Shown here: piece after piece, positions 1 to 6,764 of the stretch
How the letters are laid out: each line of letters begins with the position of its first letter
Position numbering within the stretch: position 1 is the first letter of the stretch
Source of the DNA: DATNBT01 sp964579765
GTDB taxonomy: Bacteria > Acidobacteriota > Vicinamibacteria > Vicinamibacterales > CAVVIG01
DNA: 10,446 bases
Assembly (NCBI GenBank): GCA_964579765.1
Contig: CAZOIK010000069.1
Span: 1-10,446, forward strand
Reading direction: 5' to 3'
Position numbers and translations under genes: made by a program
The notes under the pieces: generated by a model
What the model was told of the DNA's origin: nothing
The model's input: only the letters and a program-made list of their open reading frames with translations
The model's database searches: none

Positions 1-389
1 ATCTTCTTGATGCCATGCTTGTCGATGAACCCGCGCTCGAGGATCTGCAGCGCGCTCTCGAATTCGCCCTCGGGCTTCGCGATGTCGCCCGCGACGCACA
101 GCACCCGCGTCACGCCGGCTTCGCCGACCAGGCGATTGAGGAAGTCGTCGAGCACGGCCGCGCTCTCCGTCCGCCGCGCGACGATGTGCGGAACGGGATC
201 CATCTCTTCCTTCCGCAGCCGCGCCGCCAGGGCGATCGTGTCAGTGCGCGCGACGCCAGGCACGTGCGGGATGTACATCGACGTGCCCTTCGGCACCAGA
301 TCCTGATATCGGTCGATGCGCGCGGCCTCGCGTACGGTCGTTTCAATCGAATATCCGGCTACAAGGCTGCGCACGCTCTGCTTGTCCAT
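1..389 (-). CDS. Methylenetetrahydrofolate reductase-like protein (MetF family), C-terminus beyond the window
   Basis: The minus strand reads open from the ATG at 387-389 to the left edge, giving 129 residues of N-terminal sequence. It begins MDKQSVRSLVAGYSIETTVR and continues with LVPKGTSMYIPHVPG, an LAARLRKEEMDPVPHIVARR segment, and VTRVLCVAGDIAKPEGEF. This order (Sxx-E-x-T strand, 'PHVPG', 'PHI-AR', then a V-A-G-D loop) matches the N-terminal half of the MetF-type TIM barrel, which binds FAD and methylene-tetrahydrofolate. It is most like the divergent MetF-like proteins of alphaproteobacterial C1 metabolism rather than canonical MetF. An in-frame TGA lies 18 bases upstream, so the ATG is the natural start, although no clear Shine-Dalgarno precedes it. 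It follows the thiolase gene by 24 bases on the same strand and may be co-transcribed. Family assignment is from recalled motifs; the substrate is not certain. Confidence 0.72.
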   Translation of the reverse strand, partial: MDKQSVRSLVAGYSIETTVREAARIDRYQDLVPKGTSMYIPHVPGVARTDTIALAARLRKEEMDPVPHIVARRTESAAVLDDFLNRLVGEAGVTRVLCVAGDIAKPEGEFESALQILERGFIDKHGIKK

Positions 390-413
390 AAGCAGTAGAT
401 CATATCATCGCGG

Positions 414-1562
414 TTACGCGCGCTCGAAGAGCGCGGCGGCGCCCTGTCCGCCGCTGACGCACATCGTCACGACGCCGTAGCGTGCGTGCCGGCGCTGCAT
501 CTCGTTCGCGATCGTCCCGACGAGGCGCGAGCCGGTCATGCCGAACGGATGGCCGATCGCGATCGCGCCGCCGTTGGGATTGAGCCTCTCCATCGGAATG
601 CCGAGCGTGTCGCGGCAGTAGACGACCTGCGACGCGAACGCTTCGTTCAGCTCCCACACGTCGATGTCGTCCGCCGTCAGGCCGGTGCGCTGCAGCAGCT
701 TCGGCACGGCGAACACCGGTCCGACGCCCATCTCGTCCGGCCCGCAGCCGGCCACCGCGTAGCCGCGGAACACGAGCAGCGGCGTCACGTTCAGCGCCTT
801 CGCCCGCGCCATCGACATCACGAGCGTCGCGGACGCGCCGTCAGCCAGCTGCGACGAGTTGCCGGCCGTCACGCTGCCCTTTCCGCTCGTGTCGAAGACC
901 GGCGGCAGCTTCGCCAGCGCCTCGATCGTCGTCGCGGGCCGATTGCACTCGTCGCGGCTCACCGTGATCTGCGTGTCGCCCACCGTCACGTCGATCGGCG
1001 CGAGCTCGGCGTCGAAAAACCCTTCGCGTTGCGCGCGGGCGATGCGCTGCTGGCTGACGAGCGCGTACTCGTCTTGACGCTCGCGGCTGACGCCATAGCG
1101 CTTGGCGACGACCTCCGCCGTCTCGCCCATCACCATGTAGACGCCCGGATGCTCGGCCTGGACGATCGGATTTGGCGACGCGTCGCGCGTCATCATCGAG
1201 ATCGACTCCACGCCGCCGCCGATGACGACGTCCGCGCCCTCGAGCGCGATCATATGCGCGGCCTGCGCGATGGCCTGCAGTCCCGACGCGCAGAAGCGAT
1301 TGACCGTCACCGCGGCGGTCGATTCCGGCAGCCCCGCTCGGAGCGCGGCAATCCGCGCGACGTTGTGCCCCTGCGCCTGGTGCGGCTGCCCGCAGCCGAC
1401 GATCACGTCTTCGACCTCCGCCGGGTCGAGCCCGGGCGCTTTCGCGAGCACGTGCCGGATCGTGTGCGCGGCGAGCTCGTCCGGCCGCGTCGTGTTGAAC
1501 GACCCGCGATGCGATTTGGCCAGCGGCGTCCGGCTGCTGGCGACGATGACCACGTCTCTCAT
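414..1562 (-). CDS. Thiolase (acetyl-CoA C-acyltransferase), FadA/AtoB type
   Basis: This 382-residue protein is full length for the thiolase family, which cleaves 3-ketoacyl-CoA with CoA to release acetyl-CoA, or condenses in reverse. The acylated nucleophile is Cys91 in NRFCASGLQAI. The other active-site blocks are present: NEAFA (306-310 region), GHPFGMTGSR with His338, and CVSGGQG with the general base Cys368. The 'VSRERQDEYALVSQQR' segment and the 'LNPNGGAIAIGHPFGMTG' block look like degradative FadA-type thiolases, so chain-length specificity cannot be set from sequence alone. The ATG at 1560-1562 is 20 bases downstream of the permease stop, implying a shared transcript (permease, thiolase, MetF-like). 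With the divergent CoA-transferase it completes the activation and thiolysis half of a short-chain keto acid route. The enzyme should be cytoplasmic; no signal peptide is seen. Confidence 0.94.
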   Translation of the reverse strand: MRDVVIVASSRTPLAKSHRGSFNTTRPDELAAHTIRHVLAKAPGLDPAEVEDVIVGCGQPHQAQGHNVARIAALRAGLPESTAAVTVNRFCASGLQAIAQAAHMIALEGADVVIGGGVESISMMTRDASPNPIVQAEHPGVYMVMGETAEVVAKRYGVSRERQDEYALVSQQRIARAQREGFFDAELAPIDVTVGDTQITVSRDECNRPATTIEALAKLPPVFDTSGKGSVTAGNSSQLADGASATLVMSMARAKALNVTPLLVFRGYAVAGCGPDEMGVGPVFAVPKLLQRTGLTADDIDVWELNEAFASQVVYCRDTLGIPMERLNPNGGAIAIGHPFGMTGSRLVGTIANEMQRRHARYGVVTMCVSGGQGAAALFERA

Positions 1563-1582
1563 GATGTGTTGTGCGGGTCGCC

Positions 1583-2905
1583 CTACAACAGATATGGCAA
1601 CAGAATGAACGCCGCCGACACGACGACGAAGTTGACGAGGAAGAGAATGGCGAGCGAACCGATGATGTCCTTGAACTCGACGCGCGCGATCGCCAGCAGC
1701 GGAATCGCCCAGAACGGCTGCAGGAAATGCGTAGACATGTCGCCCCAGGCGTACGCGAGGATCGCGCGCGGGATCGGGACCGCGAGCGCCTTCGCCGCCG
1801 CTACGACATACGGTGCCTCAACCGCCCACTTCGACCCGCCCGACGGGATGAAGAAGCTGAGCAGACCCGAGTACCAATAGATGATGATCGGAAACGTCTG
1901 CGCCGTCGCCACCGAGGTGAACCAGTGCGCGATGACCTCCGCCAGGCCCGAATACCGGATCAGCCCGTACATCCCCGCGTAAAACGGAAACTGGATGACG
2001 ATGCCGTGGAGATAGGTCGCCCCGCGCGTGGCGGCGCGCGTGAAGCTGGCCGGACTCGGATGCAGCAGCAGACCGAGGAACAGGAACGCGAAGTTCAGCA
2101 CGTCGAGCGTCACACGCGAGCCGCCGTTGACGTACAGACTCCAGAACGCCGTCGCGCCGAGCGCGCCCATCACGAGGTTGACGGCGTAGCTGCGCTCGAT
2201 CCACGACCCCGGCGCGGATGCCTCGCCGTGCGCGTCGTCCGGCTCGCCTGCCGGTGCGTGCGCGACCGGCGCCCGCGGATACAGCCGCACCAGCGTCACG
2301 GTCATCACGCACACGACGATCGCCGTCAGCACCAGATTGAACGGCGCGAACGTCGTCTGCGAGATCGGAATCAGTCCCGTCTGCGCCTCCATGAAGTTGT
2401 TCGGCGTCGCCATCAGCAGCGGCACGGATCCCGAGAGGCCGGCGTGCCACGTGCAGGTCGAGCCGAGATAACCCGCGGCGACGGCCAGCCGGTAGTCGAG
2501 CCGCGGGTGCTTGCGGATGAGGAAGTGCAGAAAGATGGGCCCGGCAATCAACCCGAGTCCCCAGTGCAGCCAGGCCGCGGTCATCGAGACGAGGCCCATC
2601 AGCGCGACGGCGCTGCGGTCGGTTGGGGCGAGCCCGGCCAGATACGCGAGCACGCGCGACATCACCGGCGATACCGCGACGATATAGCCGGTCAACACGA
2701 TGAGCGCGAGCTGCATCGTCAGCTCGAGCAGCTCCCAGAAGCCCTTGGTCCAGTACCCTTCTGCCGCGATAGGATTCTTGCCGGCCACGCCGATGACGAG
2801 CCCGAAGGTCACGAGCGTGAGGAGGCACGCGATGACGAATGAGTTCGGGACCCACTGCGTGCCCGAGGGACGCGCGGCTGGCGCGGTGACAGTGTTCGTG
2901 CTCAC
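1583..2905 (-). CDS. atoE: Short-chain fatty acid transporter, AtoE family
   Basis: A 440-residue inner-membrane protein with about ten to twelve hydrophobic segments, the usual size for the SCFA_trans family (AtoE). Recognisable family landmarks are the early W-T-K-GFWELLELTMQ block (52-65), 'LTGYIVAVSP' (71-80), the glycine- and tryptophan-rich 'AAWLHWGLGLIAGP' (110-123), and the conserved FFIPSGGSKWAVEAP loop (351-365), which is the strongest signature. A hydrophilic loop at 211-239 separates the two halves. In Escherichia coli AtoE accompanies AtoD, AtoA and AtoB in acetoacetate and short-chain fatty acid use; here the CoA-transferase subunits are divergent and the thiolase is immediately downstream. 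The start is a GTG at 2903-2905, with only a weak purine stretch upstream. The substrate is inferred to be a C2-C6 carboxylate or acetoacetate. Confidence 0.92.
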   Translation of the reverse strand: MSTNTVTAPAARPSGTQWVPNSFVIACLLTLVTFGLVIGVAGKNPIAAEGYWTKGFWELLELTMQLALIVLTGYIVAVSPVMSRVLAYLAGLAPTDRSAVALMGLVSMTAAWLHWGLGLIAGPIFLHFLIRKHPRLDYRLAVAAGYLGSTCTWHAGLSGSVPLLMATPNNFMEAQTGLIPISQTTFAPFNLVLTAIVVCVMTVTLVRLYPRAPVAHAPAGEPDDAHGEASAPGSWIERSYAVNLVMGALGATAFWSLYVNGGSRVTLDVLNFAFLFLGLLLHPSPASFTRAATRGATYLHGIVIQFPFYAGMYGLIRYSGLAEVIAHWFTSVATAQTFPIIIYWYSGLLSFFIPSGGSKWAVEAPYVVAAAKALAVPIPRAILAYAWGDMSTHFLQPFWAIPLLAIARVEFKDIIGSLAILFLVNFVVVSAAFILLPYLL

Positions 2906-2911
2906 AGTGTG

Positions 2912-2929
2912 GGGCGGCCCGTTCCGCCC
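2912..2929. repeat. Short inverted repeat, possible degenerate copy of the TTTCAG palindrome
   Basis: GGGCGG (2912-2917) is the reverse complement of CCGCCC (2924-2929). Its first nine bases, GGGCGGCCC, are identical to the start of the next palindrome at 2936-2944, and a GTTC sits where the neighbour has TTTC. It therefore looks like a shortened tandem copy of the same element. Confidence 0.4.
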
Positions 2930-2936
2930 AATTTAG

Positions 2937-2957
2937 GGCGGCCCTTTCAGGGCCGCC
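2937..2957. repeat. Perfect 9-bp-stem palindrome with TTC loop (copy 1 of an intergenic family)
   Basis: Arms GGCGGCCCT (2937-2945) and AGGGCCGCC (2949-2957) are perfect reverse complements around a TTC loop. Extended on the left to TAG at 2934-2936, the 24 bases match the copy at 4273-4296 at 23 positions. There is no T-tract after the stem, so it is not a standard intrinsic terminator. It lies in the divergent region between atoE and the CoA-transferase genes. Confidence 0.8.
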
Positions 2958-2974
2958 AGTGTATCGAGGCGAAG

Positions 2975-3634
2975 GTGGTCAGTAAAGTTGCAGCGTCGGC
3001 CGCGGAGGCGGTCGCCGACATCCGGGACGGCTCGACCATTCTGGTGGGTGGATTCGGCAACGCGGGCATGCCCGCGCTGCTGATGGACGCGCTCATCGGG
3101 CAGGGGGCGCGCGATCTCACGGTCGTGTGCAACAACGCCGGCCAGGGCGACACGGGGCTCGCGGCGCTCCTGAAAGCGAAGCGTGTGAAGAAGATCGTCT
3201 GTTCGTTTCCGCGGCAGGCCGACTCGTACGTCTTCGACGCGCTCTATCGCGCCGGCGAGATTGCGCTCGAGGTCGTGCCGCAGGGCAACCTCGTCGAGCG
3301 GATTCGCGCGGCCGGCGCGGGCATCGGGGCCTTCTACACGCCGACCGGCTACGGCACGCTGCTCGCCGAGGGCAAGGAGACGCGGACGATCGACGGCCGC
3401 GGCTACGTCCTCGAGTACCCGATTCGGGCGGACGTCGCGATCGTGAAGGCGTCGAAAGCCGATCGCTGGGGCAACCTCGTGTACCGGAAGACGGCACGCA
3501 ACTTCGGTCCGGTGATGGCGACGGCGGCTGCCTGCACGATTGCACAGGTAGACGAGATCGTCGAGCTCGGCGCGCTCGATCCGGAGTCCATCGTGACGCC
3601 GGGAATCTTCGTGCATCGCGTGGTGCAGGCATGA
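2975..3634 (+). CDS. 3-oxoacid CoA-transferase, subunit A (family I; ScoA/AtoD/PcaI type)
   Basis: This is the 219-residue alpha subunit of a two-subunit family I CoA-transferase, which moves CoA from succinyl- or acetyl-CoA onto a 3-keto acid. The family signature DGSTILVGGFGNAGMP is at residues 18-33. Later blocks are CSFPRQADSYVFD, VVPQGNLVERIRAAGAGIG, FYTPTGYGTLLAEGKET and RWGNLVYRKTARNFGP. These read closer to PcaI (3-oxoadipate CoA-transferase) than to E. coli AtoD, although many ScoA proteins share them. I chose the GTG at 2975-2977 because a GAGG sits 5 bases upstream and the protein then begins just before the conserved domain; the frame stays open upstream only through the palindrome. 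The stop overlaps the next gene's start by 4 bases (ATGA), implying translational coupling with subunit B. Confidence 0.92.
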   Translation: MVSKVAASAAEAVADIRDGSTILVGGFGNAGMPALLMDALIGQGARDLTVVCNNAGQGDTGLAALLKAKRVKKIVCSFPRQADSYVFDALYRAGEIALEVVPQGNLVERIRAAGAGIGAFYTPTGYGTLLAEGKETRTIDGRGYVLEYPIRADVAIVKASKADRWGNLVYRKTARNFGPVMATAAACTIAQVDEIVELGALDPESIVTPGIFVHRVVQA

Positions 3635-4275
3635 AGACCGCGACCAGGTGGACGCGCGATCAGATGGCGGCCCGCGTCGCGCGCGACATCCCCGAAGGCG
3701 CGTACGTGAACCTCGGCATCGGCATGCCGACGCTCGTCGCCAACTATCTGCCGAGAGACAAGGACATCTTCCTGCACAGCGAGAACGGGCTGCTCGGCAT
3801 GGGGCCGGCGCCGGCGCCGGGCACCGAAGACTGGGACCTCACCAACGCCGGCAAGCAGCCGGTGACGATCGTCCCCGGCGGGGCGTTCTTCAGCCACGCG
3901 GACTCGTTCGCGATGATTCGAGGCGGGCACATCGACATCTGCGTCCTCGGCGCGTTCCAGGTGTCGGTGGACGGCGATCTCGCGAACTGGCACACGGGCG
4001 ATCCTGATACCATTCCGGCGGTCGGCGGCGCGATGGATCTCGCCGTCGGCGCCAAACGCGTGTTCGTGATGATGGAACACCTGACGAAAACCGGCGAGCC
4101 GAAGATCGTCGCGCAGTGCACGTATCCGATCACGGGCCGGCGCTCGGTGTCGCGCATCTACACGGATCTCGCGGTCATCGACGTCACGCCCGCCGGTCTC
4201 GTCGTCGTGGACACGGTCGAAGGGATTTCCGAGGCGGAGTGGGATCGGCTGATGCCGTCGCGGGGACGGACGTAG
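3631..4275 (+). CDS. 3-oxoacid CoA-transferase, subunit B (family I; ScoB/AtoA/PcaJ type)
   Basis: The 214-residue beta subunit carries the catalytic glutamate, Glu51, in the signature LHSENGLLG (48-56). This residue forms the glutamyl-CoA thioester intermediate in family I enzymes. Further family blocks are EDWDLTNAGKQPVT, GGAFFSHADSFAMIRGGHID, VLGAFQVS, GGAMDLAVGAKRVFVMMEH and SRIYTDLAVIDVTPAG. The ATG overlaps the subunit A stop by four bases, so the two subunits would be made in equal amounts. The stop codon TAG (4273-4275) is the first part of a palindromic repeat, so the last codons end flush against that element. With AtoE and the thiolase this predicts uptake, activation and thiolysis of a short 3-keto acid; acetoacetate fits the transporter, while 3-oxoadipate fits the sequence flavour. 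Confidence 0.93.
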   Translation: MKTATRWTRDQMAARVARDIPEGAYVNLGIGMPTLVANYLPRDKDIFLHSENGLLGMGPAPAPGTEDWDLTNAGKQPVTIVPGGAFFSHADSFAMIRGGHIDICVLGAFQVSVDGDLANWHTGDPDTIPAVGGAMDLAVGAKRVFVMMEHLTKTGEPKIVAQCTYPITGRRSVSRIYTDLAVIDVTPAGLVVVDTVEGISEAEWDRLMPSRGRT

Positions 4276-4296
4276 GGCGGCCCTTTCAGAGCCGCC
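4272..4296. repeat. Palindrome copy 2, overlapping the CoA-transferase B stop codon
   Basis: Arms GGCGGCCCT (4276-4284) and AGAGCCGCC (4288-4296) flank a TTC loop, with one mismatch in the stem. With the preceding TAG it matches copy 1 at 23 of 24 bases. It starts with GTAG, and the TAG is the in-frame stop of the upstream gene. The next gene's GGAGG ribosome site follows at once (4298-4302). Confidence 0.8.
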
Positions 4297-4306
4297 GGGA
4301 GGGACG

Positions 4307-5356
4307 ATGAACACTCGCATCGCATGCATGCTTCTCGCGACGCTGGCGGCCGCGCCCGCGCTGGCGCAGACGAAGAAAGCCGGTCCGCTGACCATCAAGG
4401 AACAGGGCAGCTTCTTCGTCGGCGGCCAAGACAAGACGGTCGAGCAGCCCGGCTTCGGTCCCAACGCGAAGCCGACGTCCGGCCAGATCACCGTCAACCA
4501 GATGTACGTGCAGTATCAAATCCCGATGAAGGGCGATCAGCACGTGCCGGTCGTGATGGTGCACGGCTGCTGTCTCTCCAGCAAGACGTGGGAGACGACG
4601 CCGGACGGGCGGATGGGCTGGAGCGAATACTTCGTCAGGAAGGATCGATCGGTGTATCTGGCCGATCAGGTCTCGCGCGCGCGATCGGGGTTCGATCCGA
4701 CGGCGTTCGCCGAAGTGCGCGACGGCAAGCTGGCCGCGGCCAAGATGCCCAACATCCTCTCGGCGACGCACCAGGTCGGCTGGACCGTCTTCCGCTTCGG
4801 CCCGAAGTACGGCGAGGTGTTCCCCGACGAGCAGTTCCCCATGCAGGCCGTCGGCGAGTTCTACAAGCAGATGATTCCCGACCTGAATTCGACGCTGCCG
4901 CAGAACCCGAGTCCCACGTGGACGCAGATGGCCACGCTCGGCGTGCAGCTGCACGGCGCCGTGCTCATCGGCCATTCAGAGTCCGGCTTCTACCCTGAAC
5001 AGGCCGCGCTGGTGAACCCCGCCGGCATCAAAGGCAACGTCTCGATCGAGATGCCGTGCGTGACGAACTTCTCGCCGGCGCAGCTCGCGACGCTCGCGAC
5101 AATCCCGACGCTCGTCATGTTTGGCGATCATCTCGACGACGTGAAGGGCGGGCCGGCCAACTGGGCGCAGTCGTTCGCGAGCTGCAAGACGTTCGTGGAT
5201 CAGCTGAAGAAGGCCGGCGGCGACGCCGAGATGATGCACCTGCCGGAAATGGGCATCAAAGGCAACAGCCACATGCTGATGCAGGACAAGAACAGCGACC
5301 AGCTCGCCGACCTCGTCATCGCGTGGATTGACAAGCATGTGGAGAGAAAGAAGTAA
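4307..5356 (+). CDS. Secreted alpha/beta hydrolase, esterase 713-like
   Basis: A 349-residue exported hydrolase with a typical signal peptide ending ALA-Q (cut near residue 20). The oxyanion-hole strand reads VVMVHGCCLSSKTW (82-95), with adjacent Cys88 and Cys89. The nucleophile is Ser224 in IGHSESGFYP, which lacks a classical GxSxG. Glu248 in VSIEMPC and His322 in GNSHMLMQD complete the probable triad. From memory, Alcaligenes esterase 713 has the same layout: Ser206, Glu230 and His298, a strained disulfide between neighbouring cysteines at the oxyanion hole, and near-identical tail motifs (FGDH, GNSHM-MQD). The 24-residue Ser-to-Glu spacing is the same here. A GGAGG at 4298-4302 precedes the ATG. 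It lies 31 bases after the CoA-transferase, suggesting it may release short acids outside the cytoplasm for the cassette; its substrate is unknown. Confidence 0.88.
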   Translation: MNTRIACMLLATLAAAPALAQTKKAGPLTIKEQGSFFVGGQDKTVEQPGFGPNAKPTSGQITVNQMYVQYQIPMKGDQHVPVVMVHGCCLSSKTWETTPDGRMGWSEYFVRKDRSVYLADQVSRARSGFDPTAFAEVRDGKLAAAKMPNILSATHQVGWTVFRFGPKYGEVFPDEQFPMQAVGEFYKQMIPDLNSTLPQNPSPTWTQMATLGVQLHGAVLIGHSESGFYPEQAALVNPAGIKGNVSIEMPCVTNFSPAQLATLATIPTLVMFGDHLDDVKGGPANWAQSFASCKTFVDQLKKAGGDAEMMHLPEMGIKGNSHMLMQDKNSDQLADLVIAWIDKHVERKK

Positions 5357-6764
5357 AGAGCTTCCTCACGAAGGCACGAGGACGACGAAGGGCACGAAGT
5401 ACCTCTTGGCCTTCGTGTTCTTCGTGCTGCTCTTCGTGCCTTCGCGAGTAAGTCTTGTCGCCCAGGAGGGCCATCCGCTCACGGGCACGTGGACCGGCCA
5501 GGTCGGCGCGCGGCACGTGACGCTGGCGCTCGCGTGGGACGGACAGACGATCGCGGGCACGATCAATCCCGGCCCTGATGCGGCGCGGATCACGAGCGCG
5601 CGGATTGACGCCGCAATGTGGGCGGTACATCTCGAAGCGGACGGCAAGGACCACATCGTCATCGACGGCGGCCTGGCGAACATCGGATCGGCGACCCGAA
5701 CGCTCGTCGGCACGTGGACCGAGGCCGGCGCGAAGACGTCGGTCACGCTGACGCGAGTCGATTCGCAGTCGGTCTCGTCGAATTCCGGCGCGCTGCCGTC
5801 CGACGCTGTGTACACCGCGCGCCGCCTCACGCTGCGCGGTACGGTCACCAACGTCGAGTGGATCAACCCGCGCGTGCGATTCGCCGTCAACGCGCGCGAC
5901 GGCCGGTCGATCGCGAGCTGGCGCGTCGAGCTGCCGGACTCGGCCGTGGCGCTCGAACGCGAGGGCTGGAACGCGCGATCGCTCAAGATCGGCGACCGGG
6001 TGATCGTGCAGGCGCTCGCCGCCGCGGGATCGGCGCATCAGGCGCTCGCCACGAGCGTGGTGCTGGCCACAGGCGGCGCGCAGCTCTTCAAGCTGTCGGT
6101 CACGAGCAATCGCCCGTACGCCCCGGTTCCGCGATGGCCTGACGGACAGCCGCGGCTCGGTCCGCCGCTGGGCATGAAGGGTTACTGGAAAGCCGACGTC
6201 CCGGAGATCGACAAGGCCAACCTCGCCGCGGGCGAAGCGGCCGCGATGCCGTGGGCGAAGCAGGTGTACGACTATCGCGTGCGCACCGGGTTCAAGGACG
6301 ATCCGTTCGCGCGCTGCATCCCGCCGGGCGGCCCGCGACAGTTGCTCGGGCCGAATGGATTCCAGTTCGTCGAGCAGCGCGAGCTCGGCCGCATCCTCGT
6401 GCTGCTCGGCGACGGCGACCGCAACTGGCGCATCATCTATACGGACGGGCGTCCGCTCGCCCAGCCGGCCGACGTCGTGTCGAGCTACTACGGCACGTCG
6501 GTCGGCCGCTGGGACAAGGACACGCTCGTCGTGGATTCGGTCGGCTACAACGAGAAATTCTGGATGCTGGCCGGCGGACTGCCGCACACCGAAGCACTCC
6601 ATCTGACGGAGCGCTTCACACGCGCCGATCTCAACACGCTGAAGTACGATGTGACCATCGACGATCCACAGACGTACACGACGCCGTGGACGGCGCACTG
6701 GACCATGCGCTGGGTGCCCGACCAGGAGATTCAGGAGTTTTTCTGCGAGGAGAAGACGTCATGA
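5337..6764 (+). CDS. Exported three-part protein: beta-rich domain, DUF6152-like domain, and a C-terminal domain shared with the gene at 7135
   Basis: With the ATG at 5337 the product is 475 residues; this overlaps the esterase stop by 20 bases, and TTG at 5328 or a later non-ATG start is possible. Residues 22-42 form a hydrophobic export segment ending SLVA-QEG. Residues 47-140 read as alternating beta strands (GTWTGQVG, VTLALAWDGQ, LVGTWTEAG), which suggests a lipocalin-like barrel. Residues 160-252 match the DUF6152 gene at 6761 (GTVTNVEWINPR, WRVELP, REGW, SLKIGDRVIV). Residues 264-471 match the gene at 7135 (PRWPDG, KGYW, RC-P-GGP, YTDGRP, GRWDKDTLVVD, VGYNEKFW, LTERF). Cys327 and Cys470 are matched in that paralogue and may form a disulfide. 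No catalytic motif is recognised; the function is unknown. The stop overlaps the next start (ATGA). Confidence 0.85.
   Translation: MWRERSKELPHEGTRTTKGTKYLLAFVFFVLLFVPSRVSLVAQEGHPLTGTWTGQVGARHVTLALAWDGQTIAGTINPGPDAARITSARIDAAMWAVHLEADGKDHIVIDGGLANIGSATRTLVGTWTEAGAKTSVTLTRVDSQSVSSNSGALPSDAVYTARRLTLRGTVTNVEWINPRVRFAVNARDGRSIASWRVELPDSAVALEREGWNARSLKIGDRVIVQALAAAGSAHQALATSVVLATGGAQLFKLSVTSNRPYAPVPRWPDGQPRLGPPLGMKGYWKADVPEIDKANLAAGEAAAMPWAKQVYDYRVRTGFKDDPFARCIPPGGPRQLLGPNGFQFVEQRELGRILVLLGDGDRNWRIIYTDGRPLAQPADVVSSYYGTSVGRWDKDTLVVDSVGYNEKFWMLAGGLPHTEALHLTERFTRADLNTLKYDVTIDDPQTYTTPWTAHWTMRWVPDQEIQEFFCEEKTS
5365..5448. repeat. Inverted repeat of CACGAAG-like units encoding the export signal of the gene at 5337
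   Basis: The outer arms 5365-5379 and 5434-5448 are reverse complements at 14 of 15 positions, and the inner arms CACGAAG (5393-5399) and CTTCGTG (5411-5417) are perfect. Each side is itself built from repeated ACGAAG-type units (left) or CTTCGTG units (right). The element begins just past the esterase stop and runs through codons for the positively charged stretch and hydrophobic core of the next protein. It resembles dispersed CACGAAGGCACGAAG-type repeats I recall from GC-rich environmental genomes. Confidence 0.75.

Larger units (their letters stand above)
2906..2974. promoter_or_regulatory. Divergent intergenic region between atoE and the CoA-transferase genes
   Basis: These 69 bases must carry or adjoin the start signals for both the minus-strand permease operon and the plus-strand CoA-transferase operon. 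Most of the space is filled by two GC-rich inverted repeats (2912-2929 and 2937-2957) with a short AT-rich island (AATTTA, 2930-2935) between them. I see no convincing -35/-10 pair on either strand. The symmetric elements could serve as an operator or simply be an inserted palindrome. A Shine-Dalgarno-like GAGG lies at 2966-2969, 5 bases before the GTG at 2975. Confidence 0.45.

Noticed and set aside
486..1880. Long open frame of 464 codons on the plus strand across the thiolase gene
   Set aside because: Its product is dominated by Arg, Asp and His with no recognisable motif; it is an antisense shadow caused by GC-rich third codon positions of the real thiolase.
1571..2842. 423-codon plus-strand open frame opposite atoE
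   Set aside because: Composition is almost entirely Arg, Glu, Asp, His and Gln, typical of an antisense frame; the minus-strand frame encodes a clear membrane transporter.
2937..2957. Palindrome as an intrinsic transcription terminator
   Set aside because: No T-rich tract follows on either strand, and it lies between divergent gene starts rather than after a gene end.
2909..2974. Upstream GTG start for CoA-transferase subunit A
   Set aside because: It would translate the palindrome into a proline/arginine-rich leader absent from the family; the GTG at 2975 has a GAGG at proper distance.
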